Below are positions 1 to 8,139 of a stretch of 64,000 bases of DNA, piece by piece. The position numbers and the translations under genes were made by a program. The notes below the pieces were generated by a model. The model was given only the letters and a program-made list of their open reading frames with translations, ran no database searches and was not told the origin of the DNA. Each line of letters starts with the position of its first letter. Positions within the stretch are counted from its first letter, which is position 1. The DNA is from Bog-473 sp963755495 (lineage in GTDB: Bacteria > Actinomycetota > Acidimicrobiia > Acidimicrobiales > RAAP-2), in NCBI GenBank assembly GCA_963755495.1, contig CAVWJS010000006.1:1426001-1490000 (forward strand), in the 5' to 3' direction.

Positions 1-117
1 TCGCTGCTTCAACAGCAATTGTCGGCCGCGGAGTTCGCTAGATCCGCCAACAGTTCCGTTGTATTTTTGATTCACTCGTCGCCTTTGACGTGGGCGCTCA
101 TGCGAACTCCCGCCGCT

Positions 118-203
118 ACTGCCAATAGCTATGTCCGGTTTCGCGACGGTGGCGAACTGGTTGGCGATGCCGCTAACTCCGATCATGTCCTTGACTTGTC
201 CAC
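118..203 (-). pseudogene. Possible remnant of a BON-domain protein
   Basis: One minus-strand frame reads RGQVKDMIGVSGIANQ followed by a few compatible residues. This resembles the end of a BON domain, which commonly has a G-V-x-x-V-x-N core. The frame has no intact start or stop context and the similarity is lost after about 28 residues, so at best this is a decayed fragment. The call rests on a short pattern only. Confidence 0.2.
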
Positions 204-234
204 GCAATCGGCCCAGTGTTCGGGTTGAAATAGT

Positions 235-300
235 CCCAGCGAGCGCACCTCTTGTGAAAGAGAGATGCGAAGCGACGGAACTCTCTCTGAGTTAGCCGGG
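235..300 (+). promoter_or_regulatory. Candidate cyclic-di-GMP-I (GEMM) riboswitch
   Basis: The RNA can fold into two short hairpins on a closing stem. The closing stem pairs CCCAGC (235-240) with GCCGGG (295-300), with one mismatch. The first hairpin is CUCUU/AAGAG (249-262) capped by a GUGA tetraloop of the GNRA type. The junction GAUGCGAAGC (264-273) is close to the conserved GACGCAAAGC of GEMM-I. The second hairpin is AACUC/GAGUU (279-293), followed by UAGCCGGG. Arrangement and junction match the family, but the second stem is short and several usual bases differ. It lies about 220 bases before the G1 peptidase start, on the same strand, and beside a GGDEF-EAL gene. Confidence 0.42.
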
Positions 301-520
301 CAAGCCGAAGGAGTAGCCGGAGCGCAGCTGCCTTCAACCCCCTTCTCGGAAGCTAGGGAAACATGTGCAAGATAAGGCAACCCCGACCGCAGACACATTC
401 GCGAACACGGAGAAGTACCTTTCTCCTTGACGCCATCTACGTCGGGCCAGTGGATTCAGGTGGATCGGGGGCGCCTCGTCTGCTGACGATGTTCGCCCAC
501 ACCGACTGCCGCACCTTCTC
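301..520 (+). other. Leader region before the G1 peptidase, no gene seen
   Basis: No convincing coding frame is visible here. If the upstream riboswitch is real this would be its expression platform and the 5' untranslated leader. No clear Shine-Dalgarno sequence precedes the paired ATG codons at 521 and 524. Confidence 0.4.
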
Positions 521-1372
521 ATGATGAGATCCGAGCAGTCCGACGATCCCAATGTGACATTGCCGCGATCCCACCGGCGCCTTAGATTCCGCCTGATAGT
601 TCTTCTCGCCTTGGCATTGGTCGCCGCTGGTTCGTTTGCCGCTGTGCAAAGTTTCCATGGCGCAACAACAGCTTCGCAAGAGGCTTCGACCCACCGGAAA
701 CACGCTCAGCCCCCTGCTGTTCAGCAGACCACGCCTATCGAATGGAGTTCCACATTCGGGCCTCTCTCGACTGCATTTGGAACGCTAGATGCGCACAATT
801 GGTCAGGCCACATCTTCACAGGGCTCACATTTACCTCCGTGAGCGGACAATGGGTTGTTCCGCCCGTGCAACCATCGGCAACCGGCGCGTATTCGGCAAC
901 ATGGATTGGAGTAGACGGCGTGAACAACAGCTCGCTGATCCAAGCCGGCACCGCGCAAGACACAGCAAATGGTACTACCACGTATGACGATTGGTACGAA
1001 ATCCTTCCGGCGAACGAGACCCTCGTCGCGAGCGTGGCACCGGGTGATCACATTCAGGCCGCCATTACCGAGAGCTCCCCCGGGACCTGGACCATCGCCA
1101 TCACCGACATCACTTCGGGCCAGAGCTTGTCCCAAGCCTTTGCCTACAACGGTCCCGGCACCTCCGCTGAGTGGATCGAAGAAGCCCCGAAGGTCAATGC
1201 TCAACCATCGGTCTTGGCGAATTTCGGGACGGCGCAGTTCACTGGCATGGCGTGGACCGGCTCAAATCCGAGCTCGGTGGTGGATACCACCGTCGACATG
1301 GTTAACGACGGCGATGTCGTCATTGCCTCCTCGGGTGCGATTACTGACAACTCATTCTTGATAAACGGGTAG
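521..1372 (+). CDS. Secreted G1-family (eqolisin-like) glutamic peptidase
   Basis: The 283-residue product has an N-terminal basic stretch and a hydrophobic signal or anchor segment at residues 25-41, so it should be exported. The rest matches the peptidase G1 beta-sandwich fold: NWSGH near residue 93, GQWVVP near 109, WIGVDG near 128, then LIQAG with the probable catalytic Gln at residue 141, and AEWIEE with the probable catalytic Glu at residue 217. G1 enzymes are acid-acting endopeptidases that use a Gln/Glu pair, so a role in extracellular protein turnover at low pH is likely. The gene is monocistronic and converges with the GGDEF-EAL gene. ATG at 524 is an equally good start. Confidence 0.85.
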   Translation: MMRSEQSDDPNVTLPRSHRRLRFRLIVLLALALVAAGSFAAVQSFHGATTASQEASTHRKHAQPPAVQQTTPIEWSSTFGPLSTAFGTLDAHNWSGHIFTGLTFTSVSGQWVVPPVQPSATGAYSATWIGVDGVNNSSLIQAGTAQDTANGTTTYDDWYEILPANETLVASVAPGDHIQAAITESSPGTWTIAITDITSGQSLSQAFAYNGPGTSAEWIEEAPKVNAQPSVLANFGTAQFTGMAWTGSNPSSVVDTTVDMVNDGDVVIASSGAITDNSFLING

Positions 1373-1398
1373 CTGGAGCGGTTTATCCGGTAGCGACC

Positions 1399-1418
1399 AG
1401 CGGGCGGTAGAGCCCGCT
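1399..1418. terminator. Hairpin between convergent genes
   Basis: AGCGGGC and GCCCGCT form a 7-bp GC-rich stem with a 6-base loop just after the G1 peptidase stop codon. It is followed only by CTT, so it lacks a full T-tract. It could terminate the peptidase transcript. Confidence 0.4.
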
Positions 1419-1517
1419 CTTCGTGCGAACCTGATGTATGGGGGTCTGAGAACTCCATCCAATTGTGCGACGACATCCGTTGTCACTTCAATGTCGCCCA
1501 TGCCAGGGTGGGACTCT

Positions 1518-3422
1518 TCAGACAAGGATTGTCCACGGAGAACTCGATTTGCTCGTCAACTCGTCGAGCATCTCCGCCTTCATTGGCCTCGAAAAGTAGA
1601 AGCCCTGTGAACAATCGCTGGTGAGCGCAGCGATTTCGCGGTCTTGCTCGGCTGTCTCGACTCCCTCGCAGACGACCGTCAGGTCCAGTAAGTGGGCCAA
1701 CTCGATCGTCTTCGACACGATGGCATGGCCTGCCTTGCTCATTGTGAGTTTGGCAATGAAGCTCTGGTCGATCTTTACAACATCGACAGGGAACTCCATG
1801 AGATAGCTCAATGACGAGTATCCGGTCCCAAAGTCATCGAGAGCCAGCTGTATCCCCAGTTCTTTGAGTTGAGAAAGTACACGGAGGGCTCGCTCGGAAT
1901 CCTGAACGAAGGACGTTTCTGTTATTTCCAGACACAGATTCTTAGCGTCGGTGTCCGTGAGGACAAGAATGTTCTTCACCGTAGCCAGGAACCCGGACGC
2001 CATGAGCTGACGGGCTGAGATGTTGACGGCCATCACGAGGTCCTCATCGCCCGATTTCGTATCCCAACGGTGGAGCTCAACGCACGCTTGTTCGAGGACC
2101 CATCTTCCGATCTCGATGATATCGCCCGACTGTTCGGCGAGTGGGATCAGAACAGCAGGGGCTATGACACCTCGTTCTGGGTGATCCCACCGGAGCAACG
2201 CTTCGACGCAGACAACTCGCCCGTCGCTTGTGCGAATGATGGGCTGATATTCGAGTCGAAGTTCATTTCGTTCCACGGCGTGGGTCAAATCTTGTTGCAA
2301 GGACTCGCTCGAGTTAGTACGGTCGCGTTCGTTCTCGTCGATGACTTGATGGTGTCCTCCCCCCTTGCGCTTTACCTGGTACATCGCAACGTCCGCTTTG
2401 TGAAGGAGTTGCTCAGGATCGTTCCCCTGACCGGCAAACGCAATGCCGATGCTCGCCGACAGCACTACGGAAACTCCTGCAAGTTCGAATGGCGTAGAGA
2501 AAGCATCATCGAGGCGAGTGGCGAGACCCTCAATCTGTCCTTCTTCATTGAGGTCCCCGCACACGATGACGAATTCATCCCCCGATAGGCGTGCCAGGGT
2601 GTCACCGGGACGGAGCATGTCGGTGAGTCGGGAGCTGACGGCCACCAAGAGGTCGTCACCAACCTGATGTCCTGAGTTGTCGTTGACCTTCTTGAAGCCG
2701 TCAAGGTCAATGAAGAGAACGGCCACCAATTTGCCGGAACGGCGTCGACTCAGAAGGGCATGTTGGATGCGCTCAAGAAGTAGGACTCGGTTAGGAAGTC
2801 CGGTGAGCGCGTCGTGCAATGCGGTTGCTTGTGCGTGAGCGGCTGAATGCAGGAGATCCGAGCGGGCTTGAGCATTGACCAAATAGGCAGAAGCCACGTC
2901 CGCCAAAGTCTGGGCAACAATCAGGTCATCTTCGCTCAAAGAACCTGGCGTACCCCGATAGAGGTCGAGGGCGCCGAGCTGGAGATCACCGTGATGCAAT
3001 GGGAATGTGAAGACCGCCGCGAGACCTGCTTCGAGTGCCTTGGGAATGAAGAACGGAAACCGCTTTTCTTTGGTGAGATCGGCGATGGAAACTGCCTCGC
3101 CCGTCCGATAGGCGACGATACACGGTCCTTCGTCGAGGACCGTCTGTAGTTCCTCGAACTTCATCGCGGCGACGTCCGACGCTGCGACGTAGTGCGGGCT
3201 GGATGACTCCGAAATGAGCGTCACTCCAGATCCAGTAATGGGCATGATCTCGACAATCCGTCGCACCAGTTGGTCCAAGATGCCCTGGATGGGGAAGTCG
3301 GTCAACATCGTGCGAGCGAAATCGCTCAGCACGTCCGACAATTGTCGTTCTGATGTCGTTGTCACGCTTGTGCGCACGTGACTTGAGAGCAGATCAAGCC
3401 GTGCCCTACGAACGGGTGACAA
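1518..3422 (-). CDS. GAF-GGDEF-EAL cyclic-di-GMP turnover protein
   Basis: The 634-residue protein has a GAF-like sensor at about residues 45-185, a GGDEF domain at about 200-365 and an EAL domain at about 380-630. No membrane segment is visible, so it is probably cytoplasmic. The cyclase signature is SGDEF rather than GGDEF, and an inhibitory I-site RPGD lies exactly five residues before it. The phosphodiesterase half keeps EALLRW, NISARQ, LEITE, DDFGTG and VKIDQSF, so it should hydrolyse c-di-GMP. The cyclase half may also be active, since SGDEF variants can function. The annotated start is a TTG without a clear ribosome site, so the true N-terminus is uncertain. It neighbours a possible c-di-GMP riboswitch. 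Confidence 0.93.
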   Translation of the reverse strand: MSPVRRARLDLLSSHVRTSVTTTSERQLSDVLSDFARTMLTDFPIQGILDQLVRRIVEIMPITGSGVTLISESSSPHYVAASDVAAMKFEELQTVLDEGPCIVAYRTGEAVSIADLTKEKRFPFFIPKALEAGLAAVFTFPLHHGDLQLGALDLYRGTPGSLSEDDLIVAQTLADVASAYLVNAQARSDLLHSAAHAQATALHDALTGLPNRVLLLERIQHALLSRRRSGKLVAVLFIDLDGFKKVNDNSGHQVGDDLLVAVSSRLTDMLRPGDTLARLSGDEFVIVCGDLNEEGQIEGLATRLDDAFSTPFELAGVSVVLSASIGIAFAGQGNDPEQLLHKADVAMYQVKRKGGGHHQVIDENERDRTNSSESLQQDLTHAVERNELRLEYQPIIRTSDGRVVCVEALLRWDHPERGVIAPAVLIPLAEQSGDIIEIGRWVLEQACVELHRWDTKSGDEDLVMAVNISARQLMASGFLATVKNILVLTDTDAKNLCLEITETSFVQDSERALRVLSQLKELGIQLALDDFGTGYSSLSYLMEFPVDVVKIDQSFIAKLTMSKAGHAIVSKTIELAHLLDLTVVCEGVETAEQDREIAALTSDCSQGFYFSRPMKAEMLDELTSKSSSPWTILV

Positions 3423-3785
3423 CCGAAGGAGAACGGTGAGGTCAACAAACTCGTACCTCCATGGGAGGGACCCTCACTGCCGAAGGTTAAATTTCATGGT
3501 ACTCCGAACTCCACCGCTTTTCAGCTATACCACAAAGACCATCGAGGTCCGGCGTGCCGGATCGATGCGGAAGGCGCCCCTTCATTGGATACGCCCCGTA
3601 GTTGGACCGTCTCGATGGGACCAATCGTGCGAACTTCGGCTGGCGCGTCAAACCCTGGTCCGGCGGCTCGCTTCAGCCACCTACCCTTAGCCGCTCATTT
3701 CCGGCCCCTGATCGTGACGATGCATGCCACCCGCCGACACGTGCAGGGATTGGCTCACTGCTAGGAGGTGGATGGGGTGGGGCCG
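3423..3785. other. Intergenic region, nothing recognised
   Basis: About 360 bases separate the GGDEF-EAL gene from the end of the next SDR gene. Neither strand carries a frame that looks like a known protein. The promoter of the GGDEF-EAL gene should lie in the first part, but I do not see a clear -35/-10 pair. Confidence 0.4.
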
Positions 3786-4607
3786 TTACGGCTTCGTCAC
3801 CGTTGGCAAGGTGGCGGGCCCCCGGCCAGCAGTGACCGGGAACAAGCCCCCATCGACGATAAGCGTCTGCCCACTGACATAGCTCGACAGGTTTGACACT
3901 AAGAATACAAGAGGACCAGCTTGCTCCGCAGGAGTGGCCCATCGCTGGAGCGGACGAAAGGGCTGCGGCCTAACGTCGTTCGGGTCGATCCCGCCGTCGC
4001 GCATGGTGGCCATTATCCGAGGGGTCAACGTCGCGTCTGGCGCTACGGCGTTCACTCGGATGCCATATTGACCCCATTCTTCTGCCATGGTCTTGACGAG
4101 TGAAACAAGCCCTGCCTTCGCCACTCCATATGCTGGGTGATTCGTGGATGCGTAGAAGGCATCCACCGATGCAACGACTGCGATACGGCCTTGCACTCCT
4201 GCTTCGATCATCTTCTTTGCCACGGCGCGTGAAACGTAAAGATGATGGCGCAGATTCATGTTGATGTCGTGGTCCCAAGTCTCGTCGTCTATGTCCATGA
4301 CGCTGGACCACGAAGCGAGGCCGATCATGTTGATGAGAATCTCCAACCGATCCTCCGCAAACTCAGCGGCCTCGTCGACCATCCGCTGTACATCCGACGG
4401 GACCCTCACATCACCCTGGATCGCGATCGAACGAACACCAAGCTCGGCAATTTCTTTCGCAACGGCTTCAGAGCGCCCTTGATCAATGTCACCCACCGCG
4501 ACGTGCGCACCCGCCCGAGCGAGAAGCAAGGCTGATTCACGTCCGATCCCTCGGCCGCCCCCCATGACCAGGGCGAACTGTCCTGATAAGCCAAGAATAT
4601 CATCCAT
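3786..4607 (-). CDS. SDR-family NAD(P)-dependent oxidoreductase
   Basis: A classical short-chain dehydrogenase of about 273 residues. The cofactor motif is GGGRGIG rather than the usual TGxxxGIG, followed by an acidic VGDID at the end of the second strand, which favours NAD(H). The catalytic set is present: Ser in VASVDAF and the Tyr-Lys pair in YGVAKAG. The C-terminus has the usual SxxxxGQTLIVDGG segment. I chose ATG 4607 because residues before it are not SDR-like and an AGGGA lies about 8 bases upstream; the frame is open to 4670. The substrate cannot be told from the sequence. Confidence 0.88.
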   Translation of the reverse strand: MDDILGLSGQFALVMGGGRGIGRESALLLARAGAHVAVGDIDQGRSEAVAKEIAELGVRSIAIQGDVRVPSDVQRMVDEAAEFAEDRLEILINMIGLASWSSVMDIDDETWDHDINMNLRHHLYVSRAVAKKMIEAGVQGRIAVVASVDAFYASTNHPAYGVAKAGLVSLVKTMAEEWGQYGIRVNAVAPDATLTPRIMATMRDGGIDPNDVRPQPFRPLQRWATPAEQAGPLVFLVSNLSSYVSGQTLIVDGGLFPVTAGRGPATLPTVTKP

Positions 4608-4749
4608 AGCCTCTGTCCCTTGCGCCTTGTGAATGCCGATCCACGGCCCGTTGATCTCACTATTGACCATACGTCAACGATCCGTCGAGGACTGGAACCC
4701 CTAGCGCCCCTCCCATCTCAATATTCTCCCTCGTCACACCCGGTATCGG

Positions 4750-4953
4750 CAGGCCTACGCCCTCCCAGGTCAGGGCTCCCGCCCGGGATCTACGGGGCAA
4801 AGGACAACATGCTTGGATTTACCAGGCGTCAATTGGCAACCGTTATCGCCTGGCAATCTTCCTCGGCGCACTGGTTCTCGCCAACCTTGTGGCTGCCGTG
4901 CCAGGCTCATCGCCGCCCGAACAAAAACGGCGTCCCTTCTGCGATCCGAATAA
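4750..4953 (+). pseudogene. Decayed C-terminal fragment of an FtsX-like ABC permease
   Basis: Three short stretches in three different frames match, in order, the last part of the intact FtsX-like permease at 30112-32640. From 4809 the frame reads LGFTRRQLATVIAWQS (intact copy: LGFSPRQLAAVVAWQS). From about 4862 another frame reads LGALVLANLVAAVPG (intact: LGALVFANVVAAIPG). From 4909 a third frame reads RLIAARTKTASLLRSE and a TAA stop at 4951-4953 (intact: GRIAALTPTALVLRAE and stop). The segment between the first two matches is deleted. An RDL before 4809 may extend the match upstream. This is a truncated, frameshifted relic, not a working gene. Confidence 0.75.
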
Positions 4954-5036
4954 TCAAGGTCGATCCGTGGACCCAATTCAACCCCACGGAATGCGGAACC
5001 GAACGCGAAGGTTCGTTGCTCGTATACCGAACCGAA

Positions 5037-5486
5037 TCAAGGTTCCTGGCTCCGGTCGAGTACGACCGCATACGAGCCACTGCCGAGCAACGCTCCGGCT
5101 GGAATCCGGCGATCTCCAATCACGAGATCCTCAAGCCGGCCGGTACCAGTATCAAAAGTTACGTCGTCGATCTTACCCAGTTCATTGCCTCGTTCACTGA
5201 GGGTCCGCTTGCCGAGGAGATCTAGTTTCCCGTCGATGCCGTCGCGCTCGCGATCGTCGGTAGGTGACCGGAGGGCGCCTTCGTCGACCACCATGACGGC
5301 ATCCGGACCGAATCCGCTGAGCTGCGACCATTCGACCAGCCGAGCCCTCTTGCCTCGCCCGATTACGACAGCAGAGATCTGTCGTTGCTCGGCGTCGACA
5401 AGGAGACGGCCGACGGCGCCCAACTCTTTCGCGCTCGCTCGGCTCACCACCTTGCGACCCATGGACGCGCGGAAGGACTCGCTCAC
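5037..5486 (-). CDS. PRC-barrel domain protein (second of pair)
   Basis: The 149-residue protein has two PRC-barrel-like halves: RKVVSRASAKELGAVGRL near the N-terminus, and GKLDLLGKRTLSERGNELG later, followed by a beta-rich tail. PRC-barrels occur in photosynthetic reaction-centre H subunits, RimM and many small actinobacterial proteins of unknown role. Its start overlaps the stop of the upstream PRC-barrel gene by four bases, so the two are almost certainly translated together. No membrane segment is seen. Confidence 0.75.
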   Translation of the reverse strand: MSESFRASMGRKVVSRASAKELGAVGRLLVDAEQRQISAVVIGRGKRARLVEWSQLSGFGPDAVMVVDEGALRSPTDDRERDGIDGKLDLLGKRTLSERGNELGKIDDVTFDTGTGRLEDLVIGDRRIPAGALLGSGSYAVVLDRSQEP

Positions 5487-6043
5487 CCCAACCCCAATCT
5501 GGCACGGAATTCATCGACCGTAGCGCCAAGTCCGACCAGATCATCCTGTACAAACTCTTCGGTGAGATTGGGAACCACGAGCGCAACCCCCGAGACGGCA
5601 AGTTGGGCCGGCAATGGGATGTAGCCCCTCCCCCCTCCCGCTTTGTCGATCTCGTACCCGACCACGTCTCCGCTGCTCCCTACCAACAAGACCAAGTCGG
5701 TGACTTTCCCTAAGCTCGTCCCGCCCTCCGTCAAGACATCGTCCCCGAGGACATTGCGCTCGGTGGCAGGGTGAGCGACATCTTCAGGAGCATCGACTGG
5801 AGCGACGAGGCTCGCTTCATCAAGCACCATTATTGCGTTCTGACCGATCGCATGGATCTCCGCAGCGGGCAGGACCTCGTGGCGCCGACCAGCCAGAAAG
5901 CCTCTCTGGTTGAGAGACAGGCCGACCAGGCGACCTGCCTCGGGGTCGTAGATAACATCGCGCACCTCGGCGACGTCCTCCCCGCCTCGGACCGTGACAA
6001 CCGGGAGTCCCCGGATCTGCGAAGCAGTCATGAGCAGCTTCAT
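5483..6043 (-). CDS. PRC-barrel domain protein (first of pair)
   Basis: The 186-residue protein begins with the first half-barrel (TASQIRGLPVVTVRGGEDVA, then VRDVIYDPEAGRLVGL) and repeats the fold at about residues 90-150 (DVLTEGGTSLGKVTDLVL, then GYEIDKAGGG). It sits between a 40-residue membrane protein, whose stop overlaps its ATG, and a second PRC-barrel gene. The operon therefore makes one small anchor-like protein and two soluble barrels. The family is clear but the function is not; a stress-related or membrane-associated structural role is only a guess. Confidence 0.8.
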   Translation of the reverse strand: MKLLMTASQIRGLPVVTVRGGEDVAEVRDVIYDPEAGRLVGLSLNQRGFLAGRRHEVLPAAEIHAIGQNAIMVLDEASLVAPVDAPEDVAHPATERNVLGDDVLTEGGTSLGKVTDLVLLVGSSGDVVGYEIDKAGGGRGYIPLPAQLAVSGVALVVPNLTEEFVQDDLVGLGATVDEFRARLGLG

Positions 6044-6162
6044 CGCTTACCTCGAGTAGCGATGACGCCACCTTTCCGTCGCCGCCGACGAATTACCACG
6101 AAGGCGGCAGTCACCACCAAGACGACGATCACCACCACTATCAGCCAGGCGATCGCGCTCAT
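6040..6162 (-). CDS. Small single-span membrane protein, 40 residues
   Basis: A short frame starting at ATG 6162 encodes MSAIAW, a run of about 18 hydrophobic residues (mostly Val, Ile, Leu, Ala), then IRRRRRK and a short polar tail. This is a textbook single transmembrane helix with a positive cytoplasmic edge. Its TGA stop overlaps the ATG of the first PRC-barrel gene (ATGA at 6043-6040), which supports real translation and coupling. The ribosome site is weak. It may anchor or partner the PRC-barrel proteins; that is inference. Confidence 0.65.
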   Translation of the reverse strand: MSAIAWLIVVVIVVLVVTAAFVVIRRRRRKGGVIATRGKR

Positions 6163-6348
6163 GGCGTGATCTTAACGTTGTCGCCTCTGTAGGCGCACCA
6201 GGTTCCACAGATAACCCTGGTCCGAGTTGTAAGAAAGATCCACCCGCAGTCAAGCAATCAGTACCCGGGTCCTGCCTCGGCGATGAGTCCGCCGCTTACA
6301 TCCCTCTGGCGAGCAGACCGGTGAAGTGCTGCCCAACGGCTCTTCTTC

Positions 6349-7139
6349 CTACGGATTAACGACTCGGGTCTGGTAGCGCTGTGCGAGTCCTGGGCTTTGG
6401 CCTCCGAAGGCGGCAAGGTCAGCGTCGAAGACGGCCTGCAGGAGGTCAGCCTGTTCGACACCTGGCGCACAGACGACCTCGCCGAGCTCAAGGCCACGGA
6501 GGCTAGCGGTGACGACGTCCTCGGCCGACATGCGCGGGACGGCGCTCAGGTCCATGCCCTGACGGGCATGAAACTCGGTGGCCACCACGCCAGGGCAGAC
6601 GACCTGAACCTTGAGTCCTTCGGATGCGAGCTCGGCGTGCAGCTGCTGCGTCCAGGCGATCGAATGGGCAAGCGTTCCGGTGTACACGGCGCGGCGCGGC
6701 ATCTGCTCAGGGCCGGCCGGTCCGCTGAACGCGATCATTCCGGAGACGTTGATGATCGTGCCTTCCCCCCGTTCCAGCATGCCGGGTACTGCGGCACGGG
6801 TGAGCAACGTTGGCGCAAGCTCCTTCACGCGGAGGAGCTCAGCCGCCTTATGGGCCGGGAGCTCAGCGAAGGCATGTAGTGGGCGACGCCGGCGTTATTG
6901 ATCAGCATCGTCAGCGGGCGAGAGCCGGCCACCTCGGCGATGGTGTCGATTCCGTAATCGGTGGCGAGATCGGCCACGAGTGGCTCAACTTTGACGTCGC
7001 GTAGTGAGGCCCGGAGCTCATCGAGCCTTTCTTGGCGGCGGCCGACAACGATCAGGTCGAGGCCACGGGATGCGAGCGCCTCTGCGTAAGCCTTGCCGAT
7101 ACCCGATGACGCTCCGGTGACGAGTGCGAGTTTGGACAT
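6349..7139 (-). pseudogene. SDR-family oxidoreductase split by a frameshift
   Basis: The first frame (from ATG 7139, with GAAAGGA upstream) reads MSKLALVTGASSGIGKAYAE and continues through NNAGVAHYMP. There the frame changes: the next frame reads FAELPAHKAAELLRVKELAP and runs to the stop at 6349, carrying INVSGMIAFSG and a Tyr in RRAVYTG. Joining the two gives a full-length SDR of the type found in many actinobacteria. The junction is near 6870-6876 and is explained by one missing base. Downstream of the junction the sequence is undamaged, so this is either a very recent mutation or an assembly indel. It lies 100 bases after pdxH on the same strand. Confidence 0.8.
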
Positions 7140-7238
7140 TGGGTTCCTTTCGGTTGCGTGATCGTCGGGAAGATGGGCTGCTTCGTGGGAAGAAACCCGC
7201 TCATGGCGCCGCCTCCGTCCAACGCCAAAACAGATATT

Positions 7239-7856
7239 TCAGGGTGAGAGCCGCTCGATCGTCCAACTCCCGGACCGAAACTGATATCGGATCCGATCGT
7301 GCAGGCGATCTACTCCTTCTTCCCAAAGCTCAACGACGTCGGGTCGTATTCGGTAGCCACCCCACCGATCAGGACGGGGAGGACTCGCTCCTTCGGGGAG
7401 GGCTTCGGTCAATGCTGCTCTCCGCTGTTCGAGAACGGCGCGCCCAGCGACGACCTCGCTTTGGTGACTGACGACCGCACTAATGCGAGAGCCCACCGGC
7501 CGTGACTGCCAGTAGACGTCCGACTGATCATCATCGACCTCCTCAACCGCTCCACCCGCGCGGACCTGACGGTGCGATGGGAGGAACCAATGGAAAAGCG
7601 CAGCAGCGAACGGATTCGCCTTGAGTTCCCGTCCCTTATCGCTTTCACGGTCGGTGTAGAAGACGAGACCTCGGTCGTCGAGGCCTCGGAGCAGCACCAT
7701 CCTGGAGGATGGTCGCCCGGCGACCGTGGCTGTTGCGAGAGCCATGGCCTCCGGCATGATTTCACCCGCGGCCCGTGCAGTCTCGAGCCACTCGGACAGC
7801 TGTGTCAACGGATCTGGATCAACCGATGCTTCGTCCATGCTCAGAGTCTGCTCCAT
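7239..7856 (-). CDS. pdxH: Pyridoxamine 5'-phosphate oxidase
   Basis: The 205-residue protein has the family's usual length and landmarks: an FMN-binding RPSSRMVLLRGLD segment, GLVFYTDRESDKGREL, AALFHWFLPSHRQVR, YWQSRPVGSRI, and the C-terminal signature WGGYRIRPDVVELWE with RLHDRIRY. PdxH uses FMN and oxygen to oxidise pyridoxine or pyridoxamine 5'-phosphate to pyridoxal 5'-phosphate in the cytoplasm. It is the most clearly housekeeping gene in the window. It heads a short minus-strand unit with the frameshifted SDR downstream. Confidence 0.95.
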   Translation of the reverse strand: MEQTLSMDEASVDPDPLTQLSEWLETARAAGEIMPEAMALATATVAGRPSSRMVLLRGLDDRGLVFYTDRESDKGRELKANPFAAALFHWFLPSHRQVRAGGAVEEVDDDQSDVYWQSRPVGSRISAVVSHQSEVVAGRAVLEQRRAALTEALPEGASPPRPDRWGGYRIRPDVVELWEEGVDRLHDRIRYQFRSGSWTIERLSP

Positions 7857-8139
7857 GAGCCGGCAAAACCCCTGCAGTCACATTTGTTGGTCGGAAGCGT
7901 ATGACTCTCTGACGACAGCGGCCCTCTTGCGGGGTCGAGGTGATCCTCAAAGCAGGGAATCCACAGCCGTGCCATTGGTGGCCTCCGCCATTGGCGGGCA
8001 CATGTGGGTCTGAACTGGGATTCCTGTGGTGTCGGAGGATCGACCGACAGCTTTGGTCCCCGCCCTGTCGTAATAGAAAGTGGCTACTCAGACCCGGATG
8101 CTCGAGGATCGCTGAATGCGAACTGGTTTCCCATCTCCG
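7857..8139. other. Intergenic region upstream of pdxH
   Basis: This 283-base gap holds the pdxH promoter region and the 3' flank of the giant repeat gene. No further gene is recognised. I see no strong terminator hairpin after the giant gene. Confidence 0.4.

Noticed and set aside
4620..5225. A 201-codon plus-strand frame
   Set aside because: Only the short stretch LGFTRRQLATVIAWQS within it is protein-like; it is part of the FtsX relic, and the rest is antisense to a PRC-barrel gene.
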